Below, one piece after another: positions 1-8,831 of a stretch of 64,000 nt of DNA (within the stretch, counting starts at the first letter, position 1; every line of letters starts with the position of its first letter). The position numbers and the translations under genes were made by a program. The notes under the pieces were generated by a model. The model searched no databases, was not told the DNA's origin, and saw only the letters and a list, made by a program, of their open reading frames with translations. Location of the stretch: assembly GCF_003206135.1 (NCBI RefSeq), contig NZ_PZJT01000013.1, positions 52,493-116,492 of the forward strand, in the 5' to 3' direction. This DNA is from Salinicola salarius. GTDB lineage: Bacteria > Pseudomonadota > Gammaproteobacteria > Pseudomonadales > Halomonadaceae.

Positions 1-2
1 CG

Positions 3-1106
3 CTACTGTTCGGCTCGATCCATACCGGCTCGGTATTCGCTCAGACGCAGAGTGATGCACCAATCGCAGTGATCGGCGCCACCGTCGACACCTCGATCTG
101 GCAAGACCCGGTCGAAGCTCTGGGCACCTTGAAGGCGGACGAGAGCGTTACCCTTTCCTCGACGCTCACCGGCACCGTCAGTGCCATCAACTTCGAGGAC
201 GGCGACAGCGTCGAGGCCCGTCAGTGGCTGGTCCAGCTCGACGACGAACAGGCCCAGGCCGAACTTCGGGCCGCCCAGGCACTGCTCGATCAGCGCCGGA
301 GCGCCCTCGACCGCGCCCAACAGCTTCAGGATCGCAATTTGGGCGTACGTGCCACGCTCGAGGACAATGCCGCGCTGGTCAGGCAGAGCGAAGCGGAAAT
401 CGATGCCATTCGCGCCCGGCTTGCCGATCATCGGTTACGCGCGCCCTTCGCAGGCACCGTCGGGCTGCGCGACGTCAGCGTCGGTGCGCTGGTGACCCCC
501 GGCGCCGAGCTGGTCACGCTGGACAAGCTCGATACCATGAAGCTCGATTTCACCGTACCGGCAACGCTGCTCTCGGTGCTGCATCCTGGGCTCACGCTCA
601 GCGCCACGACACCGAGCTATCCCGACGCCACGTTCCGTGCCGAGGTCGCCACCCTCGGCACCCGAATCGACCCCGTCTCCCGAAGCCTGGTGGTGCGCGC
701 CAATCTGGACAATCCCGACGGGCGCCTGCTGCCGGGCATGCTGATGGAAGTGCGATTGAACCAGCCCGCCCGCGAGGCGCTGACGATCCCGGAGAGCGCG
801 CTGGTGCCCGATGGGGAACGCCAGACCGTCTGGTTGATCGAACCCGGCCAGCCCGCCAGCGTCACGCGTCGGGAAGTCGCCATCGGCGAACGCCGCCAGG
901 GTGAGGTCGAGATCACCGATGGTCTCGAGAGCGGCCAGCGTATCGTGACGCATGGCACCCTCAAGGTACGCGAAGGCGACCCCGTCGAACTGATCGCCGA
1001 GGACGTCAGCGACGGTGACATCAAAGAAGTCCTCGAGCGTCAGCGCCGCGCCACCGAATCGCAGATCAACGAATCGCAGGTCAACGAATCGCGAGCCAGG
1101 AACTGA
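3..1106 (+). CDS. RND efflux periplasmic adaptor subunit (5' end cut by window)
   Basis: Membrane-fusion (adaptor) protein that links an inner-membrane RND pump to an outer-membrane channel. The reading frame is open from base 3. The first visible residues (LLFGSIHTGSVFAQ) look like the end of a signal peptide, so only the start codon and the first part of the signal are missing. Next come the first lipoyl half (around TLTGTVSAINFEDGDSV), a helical hairpin rich in Ala, Gln and Arg, the second lipoyl half (RAPFAGTVGLRDVSVG), and the beta-barrel and membrane-proximal domains. The stop overlaps the pump start (TGATG), so the two are translationally coupled. The C-terminal tail carries a short 15-bp tandem repeat. 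The substrate cannot be told from sequence. Confidence 0.93.
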   Translation, partial: LLFGSIHTGSVFAQTQSDAPIAVIGATVDTSIWQDPVEALGTLKADESVTLSSTLTGTVSAINFEDGDSVEARQWLVQLDDEQAQAELRAAQALLDQRRSALDRAQQLQDRNLGVRATLEDNAALVRQSEAEIDAIRARLADHRLRAPFAGTVGLRDVSVGALVTPGAELVTLDKLDTMKLDFTVPATLLSVLHPGLTLSATTPSYPDATFRAEVATLGTRIDPVSRSLVVRANLDNPDGRLLPGMLMEVRLNQPAREALTIPESALVPDGERQTVWLIEPGQPASVTRREVAIGERRQGEVEITDGLESGQRIVTHGTLKVREGDPVELIAEDVSDGDIKEVLERQRRATESQINESQVNESRARN

Positions 1107-4100
1107 TGCGGATTTCCGACCTATCGATCCGTCGTCCGGTCTTCGCGACCGTCGTTTCGCTGCTGCTGATCGCCTTCGGCCTGCTGGCCATGGAGCGCCT
1201 GCCCCTGCAGGAGTATCCGGCCATCGACCCGCCCATCGTCAGCATCGAGACCAACTATCCGGGCGCCTCCGCCAACGTCGTCGAGACGCGCATCACCCAA
1301 CTGCTCGAAGACCGCATTGCCGGTATCGAAGGTATCGTCTCGATCGAATCCAGTAGTGCCGACGGCGAATCGGAGATCGACGTCGAGTTCTCGCTGGATC
1401 GTGATATCGACGGCGCCGCCAACGACATTCGCGACCGGATCTCGTCGGTGGCCGACAACCTGCCCGACCAGGCCGAGCCGCCGGAAATCGAGAAGAGCGA
1501 CAGCAGCGACGACGTCATCATCTGGCTGTCGCTTTCCGGAGAGGGCTACACCATCCCGGAGCTGACCGACTACGCCAACCGCTATCTCGTCGACCGCTTC
1601 TCGACCCAGAACGGGGTGGCCCGGGTGCGGCTCAGCGGCGGCAAGGAGTACGCGATGCGCGTCTGGCTGGATCGCAACGCCTTGGCCGCGCGCCAGCTGA
1701 CCGTCGACGATGTGGCCGATGCGCTGGAGAGCGAGAACGTCGAACTGCCCGCCGGCTTCCTCGAATCCCGCGATCGACAGTTCACCCTGAGAATCCCGCG
1801 CAGCTTCACCACCGCCGCCGACTTCCAGAATCTGGTCGTCGCCCGCGGCAACGACGGTTATCTGGTACGACTGGCTGACGTGGCGCGCGTCGAGGTCGGT
1901 TCGGTAGAGGAGCGTTCGCTGTACCGAGGCAACGAGGTCCCGATGGTGGGCCTCGGCATGATCAAGCAGTCGACCGCCAGCGTGCTGGAAGTGGCCAACG
2001 GTGCCAAGGCGGAGATGGCCCGGCTGCAACCCACGCTACCCGACGGCATGCAGCTGTCGCTCAATTTCGACTCGTCGGTGTTCGTTTCCGGCGCGCTGCA
2101 TGAGGTCGTATCGACGCTATTCATCGCCATGGGGCTGGTCGTGGTGGTGATCTTCGTCTTTCTCGGCAACGTACGCACGACCCTGGTGCCCGCAGTAACG
2201 GTACCGATCTCGCTGATCGGTACTTTCATCTTTCTGGCGCTGTTCGGGTTCACCCTGAACTTGCTCACGCTGCTGGCGCTAGTGCTGGCGATCGGGCTCG
2301 TGGTCGATGATGCGATCGTGGTCATCGAGAACGTTCACCGGCGCATGGTGATCCACGGCGAGACGCCTCTGGTCGCTGCTTTCCGGGGCACCCGCCAGAT
2401 CGGCTTCGCTGTCATCGCCACCACCCTGGTGTTGATCACCGTCTTCATCCCGTTGAGCCTGCTCCAGGGCGATATCGGCCGCCTGTTTTCGGAGTTCGCC
2501 CTGACGCTTGCCGCGTCGGTCGGCCTCTCCTGTCTGGTGGCGCTGTCGCTGGCACCGATGCTGTGCTCGAAACTGCTCAGCCCGCGCATGCACGAGAGTC
2601 GTATCAGCCATGGCGTGCATTGGCTGCTGGACCGTTCGCAGACGATCTACCGACAGGCACTGCTATGGGCGCTGCGTTGGCGCTGGATCGTGGTCGGACT
2701 GTTCGCCCTGGTGCTGGCACTCACCGCCTGGCTGTTTCAACAGCTGCCCAACGAATATACGCCCCAGGAAGATCGCGGCGCCTTTTTCGTGCTGATCGAA
2801 GGGCCGCCCGGCGCGACCTTTCACTACATGCAGGATTACTACGACGAGATCGAGGCCCGCCTGATGACGCTGGTCGATGCCGGCGACATCAATCAGGTGT
2901 CGGTTCGCGGTCCCCGCGGCTTCGGCAATGTCGAGAACTTCAATGATGGCATGGCCGTCGTTACGCTCAATGATTGGGGCGATCGACGATCGGCCTGGGA
3001 TATCCTCGCCGACGTCCGCAGCCGGCTGTCGGATCTGCCCGGCGTCACTGCCACGCCGGTGATGCGCCAGGGCTTTGGCGGCCGGGTCGAGAAGCCGATC
3101 CAGTTCGTCATCGGTGGCAGCACCTACGAACAGCTGGCCGACTGGCGCGATCGGCTGCTGACCCGCATTCGAAGCGACGACAGCAGCGGCCTCGAGGCGG
3201 TGGACAGCGACTACAAGGAAACCCAGCCACAGCTGCGCATCCAGATCGACTACAACCGTGCCGCCGCGCTGGGCGTTACCGTGAGCACCATCGGCAATAC
3301 CCTGGAGACACTGTTCGGAGGCCGTAACGTCACCACCTATGTCGACGGCGGCGAAGAGTACGACGTCATCCTCGAAGGCGAACGTGACAATCAGCGCGCC
3401 CCAAGCTCGCTGGACAACGTGCAGGTACGTTCAGCGGTCAGTGACGAGCTGATTCCGCTGGCAAGCCTGGTGTCGGTGTCGGAATTTGCCGGTGCCAGCG
3501 AGCTCAACCGCTTCAACCGAATGCGCGCGATCACGCTCGAGGCCAATCTCCAGGAAGGGGTCGCGATCGGCGACGCGCTGGCCTACCTGCAGGATATCGC
3601 GGAAGAAGAGCTGCCCAGCGAAGCGGTCATCGACTACAAGGGGCCCTCCCGGGATTACCAGGAAGCCAGCGGTGCGACGACCTTCCTGCTCATCCTGGGC
3701 ATCGTCGTGGTCTTCCTGGTGCTGGCTGCCCAGTTCGAAAGCTTCGTGCACCCGCTGGTCATCATGCTCACGGTACCGATGGCCATCAGCGGCGCCTTGC
3801 TGGGCCTTTGGGCCAGCGGGCAGTCCCTCAATATCTACAGTCAAGTGGGGCTGGTCATGCTGGTCGGTCTGGCCGCCAAGAACGGCATTCTGATCGTCGA
3901 ATTCGCCAACCAGTTGCGCGACGAAGGTCAGGCTTTCTCCGACGCGCTGGTCGAGGCTTCCGTGACTCGTCTCAGGCCGATCCTGATGACGACCGTCACC
4001 ACCATGGCCGGCGCCGTTCCCCTGATTCTGGCCTTCGGGCCTGGCGCCGAATCGCGCATCGTCATTGGTACCGTCATCTTCTGTGGCGTTGCCGCCGCGA

Positions 4101-4237
4101 CCCTGCTGACGCTATTCATCGTACCGGTGGCCTACGACATGCTAGCGCGGCGTACCGGTTCACCCGGCGACGTCAGCCGGCGTCTCGAACGCGAAATACA
4201 CGGCCACGAGACACGAGACCAAGAAATCAGTCGATGA
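1106..4237 (+). CDS. RND efflux pump, inner-membrane transporter (HAE1/AcrB type)
   Basis: Proton-driven trimeric multidrug-type exporter of 1043 residues, the usual length for the family. It begins with TM1 (SIRRPVFATVVSLLLIAFG), followed by the first large periplasmic loop. The proton-relay aspartate pair sits at residues 401-402 in TM4 (GLVVDDAIVVIENVHR). A second periplasmic loop and the second six-helix bundle follow, containing GLAAKNGILIVEFANQ. It forms an operon with the overlapping adaptor gene. No outer-membrane factor gene follows, so it probably uses a TolC-like channel encoded elsewhere, or one upstream of the window. The acidic C-terminal tail is ordinary. Drug or solvent specificity is unknown. 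Confidence 0.96.
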   Translation: MRISDLSIRRPVFATVVSLLLIAFGLLAMERLPLQEYPAIDPPIVSIETNYPGASANVVETRITQLLEDRIAGIEGIVSIESSSADGESEIDVEFSLDRDIDGAANDIRDRISSVADNLPDQAEPPEIEKSDSSDDVIIWLSLSGEGYTIPELTDYANRYLVDRFSTQNGVARVRLSGGKEYAMRVWLDRNALAARQLTVDDVADALESENVELPAGFLESRDRQFTLRIPRSFTTAADFQNLVVARGNDGYLVRLADVARVEVGSVEERSLYRGNEVPMVGLGMIKQSTASVLEVANGAKAEMARLQPTLPDGMQLSLNFDSSVFVSGALHEVVSTLFIAMGLVVVVIFVFLGNVRTTLVPAVTVPISLIGTFIFLALFGFTLNLLTLLALVLAIGLVVDDAIVVIENVHRRMVIHGETPLVAAFRGTRQIGFAVIATTLVLITVFIPLSLLQGDIGRLFSEFALTLAASVGLSCLVALSLAPMLCSKLLSPRMHESRISHGVHWLLDRSQTIYRQALLWALRWRWIVVGLFALVLALTAWLFQQLPNEYTPQEDRGAFFVLIEGPPGATFHYMQDYYDEIEARLMTLVDAGDINQVSVRGPRGFGNVENFNDGMAVVTLNDWGDRRSAWDILADVRSRLSDLPGVTATPVMRQGFGGRVEKPIQFVIGGSTYEQLADWRDRLLTRIRSDDSSGLEAVDSDYKETQPQLRIQIDYNRAAALGVTVSTIGNTLETLFGGRNVTTYVDGGEEYDVILEGERDNQRAPSSLDNVQVRSAVSDELIPLASLVSVSEFAGASELNRFNRMRAITLEANLQEGVAIGDALAYLQDIAEEELPSEAVIDYKGPSRDYQEASGATTFLLILGIVVVFLVLAAQFESFVHPLVIMLTVPMAISGALLGLWASGQSLNIYSQVGLVMLVGLAAKNGILIVEFANQLRDEGQAFSDALVEASVTRLRPILMTTVTTMAGAVPLILAFGPGAESRIVIGTVIFCGVAAATLLTLFIVPVAYDMLARRTGSPGDVSRRLEREIHGHETRDQEISR

Positions 4238-4303
4238 GGTTTAGCTACCACACGAGCCTAGCAAGGAACGGAATTGCAACTACACTAAGGCAACCATGCT
4301 GCT

Positions 4304-4319
4304 GCAATGGTGCCATTGC
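4304..4319. promoter_or_regulatory. Inverted repeat upstream of DUF883 gene
   Basis: Seven-base arms GCAATGG and CCATTGC are separated by TG, 45 bp before the start of the following small gene. It may be an operator or a small RNA hairpin. No promoter hexamers could be assigned with confidence around it. Confidence 0.3.
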
Positions 4320-4363
4320 GTGAGCCAGTCGGAAGGCTATTCCATCGAACCGGAGGGATGAAC

Positions 4364-4714
4364 ATGAGCCTGTTCCATCGTGACGACAAGGACACCGGGA
4401 CTAGCCGAATCGATGAAGACATGGCAGTCGCCGCCGAGCGCGCACCGCATTTGGGAGATGATCCGATCCGGGAGGAACCTGCATTGGCATCCGAAGAAGA
4501 ACCGCTTGAAGAAAGCATCGACGAACCGTCACCCTACGCCACGGCTTATCTGACACGTGACAGCTGGGCAAGCCGCTCACGTCGTCGACTGAACGATCAG
4601 ATCAGCGATACTTGCGAGAGTTGCGACGAATTCGTACAACATAAGCCTTGGCAGAGTGTCGGTATCGCCGCGCTGGGCGGCGTGCTGATGACCCTGCTGT
4701 TGAGTCGGCGCTGA
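4364..4714 (+). CDS. DUF883-type (ElaB/YqjD/YgaM-like) small membrane protein
   Basis: A 116-residue protein with a very acidic N-terminal half and a charged helical middle (SRRRLNDQISDTCESCDEF). The C-terminal glycine/alanine membrane anchor (VGIAALGGVLMTLLLSRR) has the arrangement of the ElaB/YqjD family, which are ribosome-associated inner-membrane proteins induced in stationary phase in E. coli. The second of two close ATGs was chosen because GGAGG lies 7 bases before it. A two-cysteine motif (TCESCDE) is unusual for the family. It is followed 67 bp later by a second, shorter homologue. Family assignment rests on architecture and the C-terminal anchor. Confidence 0.75.
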   Translation: MSLFHRDDKDTGTSRIDEDMAVAAERAPHLGDDPIREEPALASEEEPLEESIDEPSPYATAYLTRDSWASRSRRRLNDQISDTCESCDEFVQHKPWQSVGIAALGGVLMTLLLSRR

Positions 4715-4781
4715 CAGCCGTTTTCCACCTGATCGGTCACGTGCACCGATCCACACATTGACGAATGGTTAAGGACGATCC

Positions 4782-5018
4782 ATGAGCCGTAATTACCGTG
4801 AAGACACGCGCCATTACTACCGGGATGCCAAGCGCCGCGGCCGCAAGAGCCTCGATCGGGCCCGGCATCGCGCCGACGATATCAGCCATGAGCTGGTAGA
4901 AAACGCAGAAGAGGCGTGGCGCGAAACTGACGATTACGTTCATCGCAACGCCTGGAGCAGCATGGGTGTTGCCGCCCTTGCCGGGTTCGCCATCGGCTTC
5001 CTGGCCGGTCGCCGCTAG
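4782..5018 (+). CDS. DUF883 family protein (YqjD/ElaB-like), 78 aa
   Basis: Compact family member: a basic, helical N-terminus (YYRDAKRRGRKSLDRARHR), the amphipathic stretch ELVENAEEAWRETDDYVHRN, and the anchor AWSSMGVAALAGFAIGFLAGRR. The GFLAGRR ending is typical of YqjD/ElaB proteins, which tether to the inner membrane by the C-terminus and bind ribosomes. AAGGA lies 7 bases before the ATG. It sits beside a longer paralogue, suggesting tandem duplication and divergence, and is followed by a strong terminator shared with the converging tautomerase operon. Confidence 0.85.
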   Translation: MSRNYREDTRHYYRDAKRRGRKSLDRARHRADDISHELVENAEEAWRETDDYVHRNAWSSMGVAALAGFAIGFLAGRR

Positions 5019-5070
5019 GCGTTCCCATCGCCGGCCCCACAGCGATCGGAAGCCGATTGCCGGCTGAATG

Positions 5071-5111
5071 AAACGGCCCCGCGATGCAGTTCATGCATCA
5101 CGGGGCCGTTT
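5071..5111. terminator. Bidirectional intrinsic terminator
   Basis: Near-perfect 18-bp arms (AAACGGCCCCGCGATGCA and TGCATCACGGGGCCGTTT, one mismatch) around a 5-base loop. A-rich and T-rich flanks give a U-tract in both directions. It separates the plus-strand DUF883 pair from the minus-strand tautomerase operon. Confidence 0.9.
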
Positions 5112-5168
5112 CTGATTCGGTAATCGATACAGCACTGCCTGGTAGTCGCAGGATCGCGATCCTCAGGC

Positions 5169-5354
5169 TCAGGCTTGATCCACACCCAGACGACCGCCTC
5201 TCGCCCAATCTTCCTGCTCGGTTTCCTGAAAAAATATCTGCACCGACTCGGGCGCCTGTCCGTATGCCTGCACGAACGCATCGGTGATTCGCTCGGCAAG
5301 CTCGCGCTTCTGCTCGACGCTACGGGGAAACTGCTGGATCGTCACAATGGGCAT
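5169..5354 (-). CDS. 4-oxalocrotonate tautomerase family protein
   Basis: A 61-residue single-domain tautomerase. After removal of Met the N-terminus is Pro (PIVTIQQFPRSVEQKRELAERIT), the catalytic base of this superfamily. Length and the beta-alpha pattern fit small 4-OT proteins, which interconvert enol and keto acids as oligomers. No aromatic degradation genes are nearby, so the physiological substrate is unknown. It lies 11 bp after ygfX on the same strand and probably ends the sdhE-ygfX operon. Confidence 0.9.
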   Translation of the reverse strand: MPIVTIQQFPRSVEQKRELAERITDAFVQAYGQAPESVQIFFQETEQEDWARGGRLGVDQA

Positions 5355-5365
5355 GAAAGATACCT

Positions 5366-5782
5366 TCAGGATGAGAAATCGGCACGTTCGACCTGTTCGG
5401 CCAAGGTTTCGCGCAAATGACGTAACGAATCCACGTCGCTGCTGTCAGGCCAGAGCCACACTCGTCGCCCGGAGAGATCGATAGCGGAGAGAAGCGGACC
5501 CAGCCGAATCAGGCGACACGTCTTCGTTTGCCAGGTACGGGCGTCGATCGAGCTTTCCCAGACCGGTCGTTCCCGTTCGTATGTACAGCGCAGGTACAGC
5601 CTTTCCGGCGTCTCGAGATAGTGCCGATACCCCGCTGCAATGGCCACCACCGCGATGATGGCAGCCACCCGCCAATCGATCCACCAGCTCGCATAGAGCG
5701 CCACTCCTCCTGCCAGCAGGAGTTGAAAACCCAGTGATAGCCTAGAGCGCCTGATGACGACTGCGGTCAGTGGTTTCGGCAT
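5366..5782 (-). CDS. ygfX: YgfX/CptA-type membrane protein
   Basis: A 138-residue protein with a basic N-terminus, two close transmembrane segments (about residues 17-50: LGFQLLLAGGVALYASWWIDWRV then AAIIAVVAIAAGY in separate helices) and a cytoplasmic domain ending in PDSSDVDSLRHLRETL. This is the YgfX layout. In E. coli YgfX was reported as a toxin that affects MreB/FtsZ, paired with YgfY (SdhE); that role is debated. It overlaps sdhE by 41 bp, so the two are coupled. The family call rests on topology plus linkage to sdhE. Confidence 0.85.
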   Translation of the reverse strand: MPKPLTAVVIRRSRLSLGFQLLLAGGVALYASWWIDWRVAAIIAVVAIAAGYRHYLETPERLYLRCTYERERPVWESSIDARTWQTKTCRLIRLGPLLSAIDLSGRRVWLWPDSSDVDSLRHLRETLAEQVERADFSS

Positions 5783-6026
5783 GTTCGACGATCATCTGGA
5801 CGAGGCGACGCATCTCCGGGTCCTGCGGCCATTCGCGACGCATCAGCCAGACAAAGAGATCCTGGTCCTCCTGGGCCAGCAGCTCACGATAGAGCTCCTT
5901 GTCCCCAGGGGGCAGTTCGTCATAGCAGGCCTCGAGAAACGGCATCAGAAGCAGGTCCAGCTCCCACATGCCGCGTCGGGAATGCCAGTAAAGCCGTCGA
6001 CGCGTGACATCTTCGTTGTCTGACAT
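5742..6026 (-). CDS. sdhE: FAD assembly factor SdhE (YgfY/CptB)
   Basis: A 94-residue all-helical protein that promotes covalent flavinylation of succinate dehydrogenase and fumarate reductase flavoproteins. The diagnostic motif is present (HSRRGMWELDLLLMPF), as is the later LFVWLMRREWP region. It heads a short minus-strand operon with ygfX and the tautomerase. A divergent 208-bp promoter region separates it from ihfB. No sdh genes are in the window. Confidence 0.95.
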   Translation of the reverse strand: MSDNEDVTRRRLYWHSRRGMWELDLLLMPFLEACYDELPPGDKELYRELLAQEDQDLFVWLMRREWPQDPEMRRLVQMIVEHAETTDRSRHQAL

Positions 6027-6234
6027 GGACTATCCTCGATCCCGTGTACTGAATGAATGTGTCGCGCTGCATTATACCCAAGGGAATCCCCCACCACTAT
6101 TCGGGAACGCGCGGTGACCGGCTAATGCGTTGTTTTCTCGAAAGTTGCGAAGTATGCTGAGACGACAATAACAGACGTCGGACGCCCATTGTGCGGTCTC
6201 CCACCGCCAGGCCGAGGCCTTACGGAGAATGTCG

Positions 6235-6531
6235 ATGACCAAGTCTGAATTGATCGAGCAGATTGCCGCCCGCCGGTCGGAACTGTCGGCGAAGGAGGTC
6301 GAAGCCGCGGTGCGTGTCATCCTTGACGACATCACCAACGCCCTGGCAGAGGGCGGGCGCGTCGAAATTCGCGGATTCGGCAGTTTTTCCCTGCATTTTC
6401 GCGAGCCCCGCACCGGACGCAACCCAAAGACCGGCGCCCCCGTCGATCTCGACGGAAAGTACGTCCCGCATTTCAAACCGGGAAAGGAACTACGCGAACA
6501 GGTCAATGCCAGCCGCGCGCTCGGCTATTGA
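6235..6531 (+). CDS. ihfB: Integration host factor subunit beta
   Basis: DNA-bending nucleoid protein that works as a heterodimer with IhfA. The protein has 98 residues. The N-terminal dimerisation helices ([11 protein letters not shown]) are followed by the DNA-arm region around [24 protein letters not shown], where the Pro that intercalates in the minor groove is conserved. The ATG at 6235 was preferred to the one at 6229 because GGAG lies 7 bases before it and the protein then starts like other IhfB proteins. In many relatives it follows rpsA directly; here rpsA is 7 kb away on the other strand. Confidence 0.96.
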   Translation: MTKSELIEQIAARRSELSAKEVEAAVRVILDDITNALAEGGRVEIRGFGSFSLHFREPRTGRNPKTGAPVDLDGKYVPHFKPGKELREQVNASRALGY

Positions 6532-6627
6532 TCTTCCCAGTCACTGCAGCCGGCGCAGAGTCGGCGGCTGCCACCGCAATATGTAACGACGGCATGAGCC
6601 GTCGGCGGTGCGTCACCAGGAAAACCT

Positions 6628-6933
6628 ATGCGCTGGCTCAAAGGCGTCATTCTCGCCATCATCTTGATCGTCGTGTTGCTGCTGGGCATTCTGTTTGCCG
6701 TCAATAACCAGCAGCCGCTGCCTCTGGATCTGATCTGGGTACAGCTGCCCCCGGCTTCGCTGTCGTTGTGGCTTCTGGTCGCTCTCGCCTGCGGCGTCAT
6801 CCTCGGCATGCTCGCCATGACCGGCATGTATCTGCGGCTGCGAACCCTACTGACCCGGGCGCAACGTCATAATCAGCAACAACGCAAGGAACTCGATCGT
6901 CTCCGGACGCAGGAGTTCAAGGAAAGCCCCTGA
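6628..6933 (+). CDS. lapA: Lipopolysaccharide assembly protein LapA
   Basis: A 101-residue inner-membrane protein with two transmembrane segments (residues about 5-25 and 43-67) and a charged cytoplasmic coiled tail (RAQRHNQQQRKELDRLRTQEF). LapA partners LapB in control of LPS synthesis. AGGAAAACCT precedes the ATG. The gene ends right at the lapB start (TGAATGAGC), so they form one transcription unit. A weak hairpin (6587-6604) without a T-run lies between ihfB and lapA. Confidence 0.93.
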   Translation: MRWLKGVILAIILIVVLLLGILFAVNNQQPLPLDLIWVQLPPASLSLWLLVALACGVILGMLAMTGMYLRLRTLLTRAQRHNQQQRKELDRLRTQEFKESP

Positions 6934-8121
6934 ATGAGCGATGTTCTGCTACTGGCGTTGCTGGTGGCAGCCATCGCCATCGGCTGGTTTCTGGGGCGAT
7001 GGGAGTCCGGCCGGTTCCGGTCTCGTCCACAGCCGCCGCGCGGTTCGTTGCCGAGGGACTACTTCGTCGGCCTGAATTACCTGCTCAACGAGCAGCCCGA
7101 TCGCGCGATAGAGACTTTTACGCAGGCCCTGGAAGTCAATAGCGACACGGTCGAAACGCACATCGCGCTAGGCAACCTCTATCGCTCACGGGGAGAAGCC
7201 GATCGGGCGGTGCGCATCCATCAGAATCTTCTCGCCCGCCCTGCCCTGACGCCCTCTCAGAGCGGGCAGGTACAGCTCGAACTCTCCCGCGACTTTCTCA
7301 ATCTCGGCCTGCTGGACAGGGCGGAACGGCTGTTGCTGGCCCTGCAGAAAAGCCATGTCGACGACTCGCAGAAGCTCGCCGCCAAACGCCTGCTGGTCGA
7401 TCTGTTCGAGCGAGAAAAGGAGTGGGCACAAGCTCTGGAGACCGCCCAGCCACAGCTGGTGCGCCAGGATGCCGATATCCGTCGAGCCGCCGCGCACTGG
7501 CATTGCGAACTGGCGAGCCAGCATCGCAACAACAGCAGCCCATCCTTGGCACGCAAGGCGTTGAAGCAGGCTCTGGGTATCGATGACCGCTGCGTTCGGG
7601 CCAACTGGATGCTGGGCCAGCTCGAATGGGACATCGGCCAGTATCGTGATGCAGCGCGGTTCTGGCAGCGCGTCCCCGAACAGGACGCCAGCTTCACCGC
7701 CATCGTGCTTGAGCCGTTGCGAGATGCGTATCGCCTGCTCGACGACGACAACGGCTGGTGGCAGTTTCTGGAAAGGCAATTGCAGCACAATCCGCAGACC
7801 ACGGTAGTCATGATGGCGGCGGACACACTGAGACAACGACAAGGCGCCGATATCGCCTGCGCCTTCGTCAGCGATCAATTGCGCGAGCATCCCAGCCTGC
7901 GCGGGATCGACTATCTGATGGATCTCTATCTCGACGACAGCGATCCTGCAGAGCGCGATCGCCTGGAGCTGCTCAAGCAACACACCCGCCAGTTGCTGAG
8001 CATCCGGCCTCGCCACCGCTGCCAACGCTGTGGTTTCGGTACCGAACAATTGCATTGGCAGTGCCCTCGTTGCCGCAGTTGGGGCACCACCAAGCCGGTT
8101 GCCGGTCTGGAAGGCGAATGA
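6934..8121 (+). CDS. lapB: Lipopolysaccharide assembly protein LapB (YciM)
   Basis: A 395-residue TPR protein anchored by one N-terminal membrane helix (LLALLVAAIAIGWFLGRW). The nine or so TPR motifs begin near residue 45. A C-terminal rubredoxin-like metal site has two CxxC pairs (CQRCGFGTEQLHWQCPRC). In E. coli LapB promotes FtsH-dependent degradation of LpxC and so limits lipid A synthesis; lpxC is also in this window. It converges on pyrF with only 5 bp between stop codons, leaving no room for a terminator. Confidence 0.96.
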   Translation: MSDVLLLALLVAAIAIGWFLGRWESGRFRSRPQPPRGSLPRDYFVGLNYLLNEQPDRAIETFTQALEVNSDTVETHIALGNLYRSRGEADRAVRIHQNLLARPALTPSQSGQVQLELSRDFLNLGLLDRAERLLLALQKSHVDDSQKLAAKRLLVDLFEREKEWAQALETAQPQLVRQDADIRRAAAHWHCELASQHRNNSSPSLARKALKQALGIDDRCVRANWMLGQLEWDIGQYRDAARFWQRVPEQDASFTAIVLEPLRDAYRLLDDDNGWWQFLERQLQHNPQTTVVMMAADTLRQRQGADIACAFVSDQLREHPSLRGIDYLMDLYLDDSDPAERDRLELLKQHTRQLLSIRPRHRCQRCGFGTEQLHWQCPRCRSWGTTKPVAGLEGE

Positions 8122-8126
8122 TCACG

Positions 8127-8831
8127 CTACTGCCAAGAGAGTGAACGCTCGATCTCCGTCAGCGCTGACATCGGGTCTACTGCCTGAGTGATCGCCCGAC
8201 CAATGACCAGATGCGTACTGCCGGCAGCCATCGCGGCCTCCGGCGTCATTACGCGTCGCTGATCCCCCTGCTCGGCCGTCGCGGGACGGATCCCCGGCGT
8301 CACCTTGAAAAAGGCCTCGCCACAGAGTTCCGTCAGCCTCGCGCTTTCACGTGCCGAGCAGACGACGCCATCCAGCCCGCTCTCCCGTGTCAGTCTGGCC
8401 AGCCGTTCGACCTGAGCCAGCGCGTCGCCCGATACGCCTATCTCCTGCAGCTCGTCGTCCGACATGCTGGTCAGCACGGTGACCGCGATGAGATGAGTTT
8501 TCAGCCCTCGCTGCGCCAGCCGCTCGGCACTCGCCTCCATCATTCTACGGCCACCGGAGGCATGGACATTGACCATCCATACCCCCAGATCCGCCGCCGC
8601 CTCGACGGCACCGGCCACAGTATTGGGAATATCGTGAAACTTGAGATCGAGAAAGACCTCGAACCCCCGTTGATGCATGGCCTCGACGGCCGCCGGCCCC
8701 GCTCGAGTAAATAGCTCCTTGCCGATCTTGACGCGGCAACGGGCCGGGTCGAGCGCATCGACCAAGGGCAACGCCTGCGACAGGTCGGAATAGTCGAGCG
8801 CAATGATGAGCGGCGAGTTCGGGGAAGGCAT
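8127..8831 (-). CDS. pyrF: Orotidine 5'-phosphate decarboxylase
   Basis: Final step of UMP synthesis: OMP to UMP plus CO2. The protein has 234 residues in a TIM barrel. The substrate strand IIALDYSD and the catalytic motif [11 protein letters not shown] are present, as is the phosphate-binding end (TPGIRP, then [12 protein letters not shown]). The internal ATG at 8831 is chosen because GGAG lies upstream at good spacing, and the protein then starts like relatives. In many gammaproteobacteria pyrF follows lapB in the same direction; here it faces it. Confidence 0.96.
   Translation of the reverse strand: MPSPNSPLIIALDYSDLSQALPLVDALDPARCRVKIGKELFTRAGPAAVEAMHQRGFEVFLDLKFHDIPNTVAGAVEAAADLGVWMVNVHASGGRRMMEASAERLAQRGLKTHLIAVTVLTSMSDDELQEIGVSGDALAQVERLARLTRESGLDGVVCSARESARLTELCGEAFFKVTPGIRPATAEQGDQRRVMTPEAAMAAGSTHLVIGRAITQAVDPMSALTEIERSLSWQ

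Noticed and set aside
5366..6026. Toxin-antitoxin module (YgfX/YgfY)
   Set aside because: The pair has been named CptAB, but SdhE is a conserved flavinylation factor in almost all proteobacteria. Nothing here argues for a mobile TA cassette.
6587..6604. Hairpin between ihfB and lapA as a terminator
   Set aside because: Seven-base arms CGACGGC and GCCGTCG are present but no T-run follows, and lapA needs transcription from upstream or nearby.
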